Both the position numbers and the translations under genes were made by a program. The notes under the pieces are model-generated. The model did no database searches. It was not told the DNA's origin and saw only the letters and a list, made by a program, of their open reading frames with translations. From NCBI GenBank assembly GCA_003427395.1, contig BFEA01000066.1, positions 3,866,228-3,930,227 of the forward strand: a DNA stretch of 64,000 bases, in the 5' to 3' direction. This document shows positions 56,130 to 64,000 of the stretch, in pieces. How positions within the stretch are numbered: the stretch's first letter is position 1; every line of letters begins with the position of its first letter. Origin of the DNA: Chara braunii. Its lineage: Eukaryota > Streptophyta > Charophyceae > Charales > Characeae.

Positions 56130-57080
56130 ACCTCCATTAACTATCTCTCGGTGGAGCGGCGGGGGAAATAGCTGCGGGCTGCACGTAAGCTGCGGTAGAA
56201 GAGGTCACAGCAACCGATGGAGTAGGAAGGAGGTAGGATGGGGGAGGAGCGGGTGTAGGGCGAGGGAAGCGAGCTTGCATGGATGGTAGAGAAGATGGAG
56301 AAGGGGGTCACCTGTGAGGGTAGGGTTGGTAGAAGACGTAAGAGGGCGAAGTCGACCCGGGTCTGGGCAAGCTCGGCCTCAAGACAGACGCAGATCGAGT
56401 GAGTAGTAGGAGTAGGAGGAGGGAAAATAGATGCACGAGCGGCGCAGGGTTTCACATAAGGGGGAAATCCAAGTAGTGTTGTGGTCGTGCGAAGGGGAGG
56501 GAGAAGAGGGCCACCCGGAAACGCTGAGACCGTGACACGGTGCTGTGGTCTCGTGGCCGTAGTGACCGGATTCTAGGCGTGTGTGCCCGTAGAGTGAGGG
56601 AAGGCCGGACCCGTAGAGGCCGTCATGCTAGGAGCGTAGACGGTCACCAGGATGGTCGGGTCGGGGGCAGCGGAGGAGGAAGCTCCACCGTGGCCACCAC
56701 GTCGGAGGACTGGGAACCCGGACTGGGAGCTAGGAGAAGAGACAGTTAGGAGAGGAAGGACAGGCAGCGTCCTGGAGTTGCCGCATGCCAGCGGCAAGAG
56801 TCGCCGCCTCCGTTTGTAAGGGCGCAAGGTCGCCAGTTACGCCTGGATGGGCGCGAGGAGGGAGGTGAGTAGAGTGTGCAGATCCCCCTGGGGCTGATGG
56901 CACTGGCCCGGCGGCATGGGTGTGGAGCCCAGTGCCAAGGTCGTCGCCGCACTGGCGACTTATAACACGTCGTCAGCCATAGGGAGGTGACGGGCCGGAC
57001 TTGAGAGGGCCAGAGGAGGTCCGAGTGAGCGGAGAGCGTAGGGGGGGTTCTGCGGTAGAAACCGACGGCCAACGCTAATG
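56130..57080 (-). pseudogene. Gag-like N-terminal remnant (G3), low confidence
   Basis: A minus-strand ATG at 56978-56980 (MADDVL) is followed in frame by a stop, then VASAATTLALGSTPMPPGQ and LHTLLTSLLAPIQA. In another frame come LQTEAATLAAGMRQLQDAACP and a Pro/Ser-rich region. Helical Ala/Gln/Leu-rich sequence of this kind is common at Gag N-termini. It may be the missing beginning of G2 Gag, with the satellite block lying between. No diagnostic motif is present. Confidence 0.35.
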
Positions 57081-57099
57081 GGAGAGTAGGGGGGTTAGG

Positions 57100-57145
57100 A
57101 GAACCCTAAACCCTACGAAAACCCTAAGAAAACCCTAACCGAAGT
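57100..57145 (-). promoter_or_regulatory. Telo-box-like TTAGGGTTT repeats
   Basis: Several AACCCTAA, AACCCTAAG and ACCCTAAAC words lie within 40 bp, 120 bp upstream of the G3 ATG. Short interstitial telo-boxes are typical of plant 5' leaders and promoters. Confidence 0.45.
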
Positions 57146-57186
57146 TTGGGTGGTTAGGGGTAGGGTAGCGGTGTCGAGCGCATCGA

Positions 57187-57212
57187 CTCCCGCCTTTTTT
57201 TTGTGAAAAGCG
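57187..57212. other. Hairpin CTCCCGC / GCGGGAG with T-run loop
   Basis: A 7-bp stem (CTCCCGC...GCGGGAG) encloses a T8 run. It is a visible inverted repeat of unknown role. Confidence 0.5.
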
Positions 57213-57219
57213 GGAGCCC

Positions 57220-60200
57220 TGGCGACCATGTCACGCAGGAGTTTAACAAAAACAAAATTCACAGACAACTCGAGAACGACACCTAACTAATCCCGTGAGC
57301 CGTCGAGACGGCCGCGGTTGCGTCGTCCCTTCGCCGCTTCAGCCGGGTGCGCCAGCTGTCCATCCCGCGGTCCCCTACAACAGGATAGGTTTCCGCGGGG
57401 CACAACTTACCTCCCCTAAGGGGCTGTCACCACCCTTAGGGGCGTATCCCTACCGAGCTACTGACCCACGTGCGAAAGTTTTTAAATGCACTTGCAGAGG
57501 TAGGTCAGTCGAGGGTGTTTGCTCGTTCGCTGTAGTATAGATACGCTTGGTTAACGCCAAGGGTAATGATCTCCTAATACGAAGTGGACGCCGGTCGATT
57601 AGGACAGTCTCAACCAAGCATGAAACCCAAATCTTCCTAGTCCCTTAGACACACCGTCAAAAGAAAATTGAAACATCCACATATTATTACATCGAAAAAA
57701 ATCGACCGTAGTCAGTAGAATGCACATCCAATCTGTAATGATGACGAAAGGGTTCAATTCATCACCTCATACATCCAATAACACAAGATCAGAAAACAAT
57801 CCGACCGCCTCGGGTCGAACTCCACAATACAGTCATACAACCTCAAACGAGGAGTTGGCTTTCGAAAATAACCTTAATGCAGCCGACAAGGTAGTCGGCT
57901 GCCCTAGATTTGACTTGATGAGATGTGTTGCCAAAGTCATTCATTTCAACCTACCGCCGACCTAAGATTCGAAACGCAAACATCCATCTCCATATGTTCT
58001 CAATCTTCTTGGATAACAGGTTGCTTTACGAATGATTCTTGATCAGGGGAATTGCTTGAAGTGTTACATGCCTCTCCCTCTCGGAAGTGGTCTGGGGTAC
58101 TCCTCCTTGTCCGAGCACAAGACTCGCACCTCAGAAGTCGGGCCGTCTGCATCGAATCAACAAAGTACCCTCTTGTAGAATGGTCCACTCTGAGTCGATA
58201 ACAGGGTCGACTCCTAAAGCAAAGAACCCGCCCCAGATACTTCCTAGAGATAAAAGATGTGTCTACTGCATGCAGCTTTCATGTATTTTCCATTTCTCCT
58301 AAGTCGAGGGTAACCTAGACGAAAAGAATTCAGGAAAGGTAAAGAACAAGAATCATTTTGACATGTATAGGTAGATAAGGTCATTCGGGATAGAAAGGGT
58401 CTTTCCTCAAGAAACAGCTAGAACAAATTAACTTTGTCTTCTTTATTTAAAACCATTTGTACGGCACTCCCTCGATTAACTATTTTCAAAATGACACGTT
58501 TTCTTTTGACAAACAGGCAGGTAGTAAGCAGAAGGAAGACAAAAAAAATTTTTTGTCCCAAATAGGCATAAATCAAACTACTTGGTAGTTATCCTTCTAC
58601 CTACCTGCACAACATGCAAGGACAACAGGTTCAAGAGAAACCCAGTGCAATTGCATACTCAAGTCAGACTTCTCCATTCACATGCATGATTCCCACAACT
58701 TTACCCTACCTTTTCTTTCGAACATTCAAAACAAACAGGGTCAAGCAAACTGCGGGTTCACACAGGAGTGAAGAGATATCTGAGTCATTCTACCGACCTT
58801 GAGTGAAATTTGATTCGGCTCACTCAAGAAAGCCGAGTAAAACTCCAATCAAAAGAAAATGATCGCCGCTGAATATGAAAATATTCTGCTCACAAAACTG
58901 TGTGACTCACAACTCCACATGTTGTGGCCTTCCTCCTGAATCATGGTCCACGTCCTCTTTCAAGTGCCCGATCACACCAAGGTTGGGTCCACTTGGATGT
59001 CTGAATGAGATGACCCTCAAAGAGGGTTCACCCATGATCAAGTCTCATGTCATCCCAACATCCTGTGTCGTCCTAGCACAGTCTCAATTACACCTTCACC
59101 ACCAAAGATACTTCCCAACCAACTGCAAGTCCTTGCCGCCTCCCATCACCATGTTCGCTGACAATAGCCACACCAACATGCCAGTCCCGATCACAACAAT
59201 CAGTCCCACCTAGTCCCAAAATGGTCCCAGATGGTCTCAATGCAGTGCCACAGCATCGCCACAATACTAGATGGTTTAAAACTCGAAACCGCTTGCACTG
59301 CGCGCCGCAAAAAAAATAAAGGTGACCCCCGACGAAACCCGCAGGTGTCGCGAGCCCCATAATTACTTCGCCACGTGCATCCACTCTGCACTTTCTTCAT
59401 GCCGTCGACCCACGCACCACTGCCGCATAGTCCCAACCACGGACCAGCGTCAGTCCAAACCTCCAGGCCACACTAGGATCCACCATAACCGCCGCACGCC
59501 ACAAAAATAACGGTGGACCGCTGCTTGCTACGCCATTACCGGTACTATGCCGCCGTGCGGCGGCCGTGCGGCGTCACCGCCTAATCACACACCAAAACAA
59601 AAACGGCTTCACCTCACTGTAAAATTCTGGCAGCACTGCCGCCGTTACCGTGCCTCCAAACGGACAGTACTTCCCCTTAAAACAATTGTCACCGAGTCAA
59701 ATTTTCGTCAGCGTAGCCCCACCGAATACACTGTCGTTGCCGTGCCTCTGACCAAACAACACCTCCCCACACTTACATTAAAAAAAACTAGGTAGCAAAT
59801 CCGGATATCCAGCTGGCCAATTTTATCTTGAATTCTCAATTCCGAATGAAAATTCCGGATTAATTCTGGATATGGAAAATCCGGCCCTGCGCAAAAAAAG
59901 AACAATTACCGAAAAAAATATAATTCAAAAAAATCTGGAGAAAAAGTATGTTGTTCATACCGATGATACAAACCACTTTTGGTTTGAAGCCATCTTTGAT
60001 ATCTCAACAGATAAGAACATAAAAAATAAAACAAAAAAAAAATAATATTTAGATAAAAAGTTATAGAACGAACATCCCCCTCTAAACCTCTTTATTCCTT
60101 ATCTTACCCCCTTTGAACCCTTCCATGACTTATCACGCTTTTTATGAAATAGAAACATAGTTCCACTGTATTTTGCATGTGTAATATCACCTTTTTTTTT

Positions 60201-61530
60201 TTTTTTTTCGCTTTTTTTTGGCTATTTTTTTAATAATCCGGATTTCCGGATAATTATAATCCCCGATAATCCGGCGAAATAAGTCGTGGTACCTAGAAAA
60301 AAAAAACATCAGTGCCTCGCTGCAAATCCGGCAGCACCTTCCCTTAGGAAGGTCTTGACGCCGCAGCGACAGTCCTGCAGCATAACCCCACTAAAATATG
60401 TACCGCTTGCCGCACCGTCCGGACCTTGACGCAGCCTTACCGCCGCAGCACCAGCCCACACACACAGCACACGCACAAGGGTGGGGCAAAAAGCTCCCAG
60501 CCCTTGGCTATGGTTGCCTCCCTTCTCACTCTCCATCTTTCTGCAGACCTCCACTCCACCAGCAGCATCTCCTCCGGCAACACGGCCCCTCACCAACAAC
60601 ATGCAGCAGCCAACCAACATTCACTCAAGTGAATGCCGCAGCAGCACTGCCACAAGAGTGAGGCTGCTGGGCGGAGTGCTGACTTTTATAGCTAGCTGAT
60701 GGTTGTGGGCAGCTGCTTTGCACACAACCTGGCAAAAATTCGTCAGTGCTCCTGACCCTTGATCTAAATCAACGATTAGGAGCTAGGAGCCTTGGTTTTC
60801 CCCCAAGGAACCAAGGTCATCCATTCCCGGAAGCATCTTGCCTTGCCCGCAGGCCACATTCTCCAGGAAATGGTTGTACCCAGCCAGACTGCATCCTGTT
60901 CAAGAAAATGAACAGGCGCAGTCTCTTCACCCTTAGAACCTTCTAGCCCTAGACCTAATCCGCGGTCGCGACAACGTACGTGGTCGTCATTTTTTTTTTC
61001 CCCCCCCTCATTTTCCCTGTGAGTGGCAGTTCGTTGTTCTGGACGAACTGCCACCCCGTCACTTCACAGGGTCAACGAGAGTCAAGCTCCACAGAGCTTC
61101 CTTCCCTAGATCCGTGCCCCGTACCTGAGCGCAAACGGTGCCAGGTTCGGGCGCGCCTAAAGTCCGTAGCCCGTTTCAAAAACGAACGGGCGCAGGCAGG
61201 TGGTACACCGAGGAAGGAGGAACAACAAAAGAAGCGAAGAAAGGAAAAAATCTAATGAAAATCCGAAGAGAAAAGAAGAAAAAAAAGATAAAAAGCAGAG
61301 AAAGAAAAAAAAACAACCGGACTCACCTGATTTTGTTGATGAAAATTTGTCGAAACAGTCAGGTACCGTAATGCCCCCCCCAACGGGCACAACCACTTTG
61401 GCTGAAACGGTGCAACGCAATCCAACAAGCATAGCCCCAGTAGTGACGCAACAACTATGGCTGGCCGACGGTGCATCCGCCCGCGTTCGGGCCGAAGATT
61501 CATTCCGATTTTGCTCATCCTAAAAGAAAG
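57220..61530. other. 4.3 kb with no recognised gene
   Basis: Only short ORFs without recognisable domains on either strand. Visible features are CCGGATAT/AATCCGGA motifs at 59800-59880 and 60236-60285, A- and T-rich runs at 59905-60060 and 60190-60235, and a purine-rich stretch at 61200-61320. This stretch is the left flank of element B and could be host intergenic DNA or decayed repeats. Confidence 0.4.
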
Positions 61531-61979
61531 AATACACATTTCGTAAAAAACTGAATTTTTTTTTAAAAAGTGAACTATTTCGAATGTGAATGAATACACT
61601 GTACATGGGCCAATAGGGCCTTATGCGGCACTTTAAGTGAGGATATATGGTCAGTATATGTAGTGTTGATCGGGTGAATGTTGTGGTGGGGCGTTTTGAG
61701 CCCTTCGTACATGAATAGTCGTTATTAAATGGGAATTAACAGTCTATAAAATGGGTTCCCGTCCTGTCCTAGCTAGGTACAGGAAACGACACTGCACAAC
61801 ATAAAAGAGCACTCGGACGGGAACCTTAATGCCAGGCTGATGTTAGGTCGTGATCTGTTTGGTGACTGACCACCTTCAAGAAGTGTCAGACCACCTTCAA
61901 GAAGTGTCGAACAGTCGTTGGTGATGGTTATGGATTTCTTTCCCACAGGTTATCAGTTGTCGGTGCGGATTGCCATTAG

Positions 61980-62640
61980 CACTCTTAGGGAACCTTGATG
62001 ATGACTGTGGATTTGTTTCCCGCAGATTATCAGTTGTTGGGCAGTCTTTGATGCTGAAGTCCGCTACTAACGCTAGTCTGGTGGGTCTGCGGTTGGCCTT
62101 CCTGTCGGACCTGGATCTGTTTTGAGCAGAGTTTCTCACTCCACAAACAGAATTGAACTCCAGTACCTGCAGGTTATCAGTTGTTGGGCAGTCCTTGATG
62201 CCCAATCGCAACTGACGCCAGGTTTGTGAGTAAGTGGTGGGCCTTCCTGTTGGACCTGGATCTGTTTCGAGGAGAGTTTCGCACTCCACAAACAGAATTG
62301 AACTCCAGATCCCGCAGGTTATCCATTGTTGGGCAGTTTTTGATGCTCAATTGAAACTGGGGCTAGGTTGGTGGGTCTGCAGTCGGCCTTCCTGTTGGAA
62401 CAGGATCTGTTTCGAGCAGAGTTTCACACGCCACAAACAGAATTGAACTCCAGGTCCCGCAGGTTATCAGTTGTTGGGCAGTCTTTGATGCTCAATCGCA
62501 ACTGGGGCTAGGTCAGTGGGTCTGTGGTGGGCTTTCCTGTTGGACCTGGATCTGTTTCGAGCAGGTTATCAGTTGTTGGGCAGTCTTTGATACTCAATCG
62601 CAATTGGGGCTAGGTTGTTGGTCGTTTCTGCTGAATGACA
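61980..62640 (+). repeat. Subterminal repeats of element B
   Basis: About five units of AGGTTATCAGTTGTTGGGCAGT, TTGATGCTCAATCGCAACTG and CCTGTTGGACCTGGATCTGTTTCGAGC. They match 35500-36650 in reverse complement. Confidence 0.8.
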
Positions 62641-62697
62641 TATAAGCAAAGTGTGAGTGAACTCTCTTTGAAGTGGATTGCTCAGGGTTAACACCGC

Positions 62698-62719
62698 AAG
62701 TGCGAGTGAACTCGTACTT
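62698..62719. repeat. 22-bp palindrome in element B
   Basis: AAGTGCGA, GTGAAC, TCGTACTT: one mismatch in the right arm. A degenerate copy lies 50 bp upstream. Confidence 0.85.
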
Positions 62720-62929
62720 AGATGGAGGGCTAGGTGCGCATTCCATCAGCGTGGTGATTTAATATGGACGCTGGCTTGTCATTTGTATATTCCCGGATAA
62801 AATTGTTATCACATCTTTGCATCGACAAATCCATAACATAGATTCGTAACATTCACTCTTGTCACTGCAAACATCGATCCCGTCCTTGACATTTTCATCG
62901 AAAACATCCATGCAGACCGACGTCGCAGT

Positions 62930-63305
62930 ACACCATCGAAGCATGTGTCGAGGCAGAACACCAGACGGTGACCTAAATCAGAGCCGAGGCAGTTGCTAGA
63001 TTTTGCCAATGAAGAAGCGAAAGAGATGCGTCGACTTATTGAGAACCACAAAATTGGCCAACGCAACGAAAACAACACTGGGTCGAAAGAGGGTGGAGAA
63101 GAAAATGACATTTGAAGTGTATAGCCGACCTTGGACCGAATGGGAAACCTTGCTCGGCACCCTTCACGAAATTTCCGCTCGAAATGGTCGATGCGTAGAC
63201 AAGTCTCAGATTGAAAATTCGGATGAATCCGAGGCACCTAGCACCATGGTATTTGCATGCCCGCAGTGTGTGAGGTCCTTATATGGGATGCATCCGAGAC
63301 GCTAA
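62930..63305 (+). CDS. Possible exon of element B, unrecognised
   Basis: Two overlapping frames look coding. One gives EPRQLLDFANEEAKEMRRL (charged, helical). The next, in a different frame, gives FEVYSRPWTEWETLLGTLHE and ends FACPQCVRSLYGMHPRR, with a C-x2-C pair. A frameshift probably joins them near 63110. It occupies the slot that holds the paralogue pair (32487-34885) in element A, but is unrelated in sequence. Function unknown. Confidence 0.35.
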
Positions 63306-63462
63306 TGTATCCAGTGGGGGCCAACAGTACTACATGTATGCATCGCCGAGCACCCATCGGCATGTATACAAGCAATGGAAGTGATCACGAGCCTTTTGCG
63401 TCGGGTAGAAATGACCACCTTCACGAAGTGCCAAACAGTCAGCGTCCAGAGTTCTCGAGTGC

Positions 63463-64000
63463 TAAAAACATTCTTAGGGGACCTTGCGGTCGTGTTCAGA
63501 ACTTATTGGCGTAGCACTAGGTGCTCACCAAACAGTTCTGGATGTCGATTGTATCGACACATCATATGATGCTTACAAGCAAGAAGTGGCTGATTGCAGC
63601 ACCTTCTACCCCGTGTGGATCTTTGAGAGCAAATTTGACGCAATCCACCGTTAGATCCATTTCGGAGAGGGGGACATGCCATCCTGCCACTGTTTACTGT
63701 AGTCATCACGTGGGAGTCGACGACGCGAGGAACCGACAATGAACACTTTTAGGGAACTTTGCGACCGTGTTTGAAACTTATTGGCGTAGCACTAGATGCT
63801 CACCAAGCAGTTCTGGATGTCGGTTATATGGACACATCATATGATGCCTTACAAGCAAACAGTGGTCGGATGTCGGCCCCCATCCCCGGTGTGGATCTTT
63901 GAGAGCAGATTTGACGCAATCCATCGTTAGATCCACATCGGAGAGGCGGACCAGTCATCCTGTCGCGGTTTAGTGTAGTCATCATATGGGCGTCGACTAC
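63463..64000 (+). repeat. About 275-bp tandem repeat, array 3
   Basis: GTAGCACTAG.TGCTCACCAA at 63511 and 63786, 275 bp apart, same family as the arrays in element A. It runs to the window edge. Confidence 0.85.

Larger units (their letters stand above)
61531..64000 (+). mobile_element. Element B: end of a second giant transposon copy
   Basis: Starts AATACACATTTCGTAAAAAA and matches the right end of element A in reverse orientation for the first 210 bp. The same order of modules follows: GATCTGTTT/CAACAGG.A repeats (61840-62640), palindrome 62698-62719, TTTAATATGGACGCTGGCTTGTC (62758), a coding-like segment, and 275-bp repeats to the window edge. Its other end is outside the window. Confidence 0.8.

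Noticed and set aside
57102-57140. Interstitial telomere array
   Set aside because: Only four or five imperfect AACCCTAA words; too short and irregular, better read as telo-boxes.

Overview
This is a nuclear window from a repeat-rich eukaryote. No prokaryotic gene organisation, rRNA or tRNA was seen. Ty3/gypsy elements (one with a chromodomain), spliced-looking open frames, plant-type telo-box motifs and long satellite arrays would fit a large streptophyte genome such as a charophyte alga. That assignment is a guess from style, not from a host gene: I found no convincing host gene. Remnants of Nextera adaptor and single-N joins with duplicated flanks show a short-read, mate-pair assembly.

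Layout. (1) An old Ty3/gypsy element (G1, minus strand) runs from about 41.9 kb to about 0.12 kb. Its 5' half is LTR, gag, reverse transcriptase and RNase H (41.9 to 37.49 kb). Its 3' half is integrase with a PHD-like finger, two extra ORFs and an LTR (5.87 to 0.12 kb). (2) The two halves are separated by a 31,612-bp block, 5875-37486, with matching inverted ends (AATAC.CATTTCGT...) and a 4-bp duplication (GTGT/ACAC). Removing the block and one duplicate restores the pol reading frame across the junction. The block is therefore a giant DNA transposon, here called element A. (3) Element A carries, on the minus strand, a Ulp1-like protease, an acidic repeat ORF, a ParB-like domain followed by a degenerate amino-methyltransferase-like region, and an ORF overlapping it by TGATG. 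On the plus strand it carries a DUF7869-like protein (candidate transposase), three tandem copies of an unrecognised family, another unrecognised ORF, and a pair of paralogous unrecognised genes. It also holds a 275-bp tandem repeat in two inverted blocks, a 43-bp satellite, and dozens of copies of a 22-bp near-palindrome (AAGTGCGA, 6 nt, TCGCACTT) that I did not see outside A and its relative. (4) At 61531 the end of a second, inverted copy (element B) begins and runs off the window. (5) Between them lie a decayed chromovirus-like element (G2, 43.8-47.5 kb), two homologous satellite arrays in opposite orientation (47.7-49.8 and 52.3-56.05 kb) with a 2.4-kb spacer, a gag-like remnant (56.1-57.1 kb), and 4 kb in which I recognise nothing.

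Nearly all genes are broken, mostly by in-frame stops. Comparison of paralogues shows that most checkable stops are transitions in Trp, Gln or Arg codons, as expected from decay of methylated cytosine. If the reading is right, element A is a multi-gene mobile element. Its candidate mobilisation protein, SUMO-type protease, ParB/methyltransferase-like protein and reiterated palindrome may once have worked together, but that link is inference.
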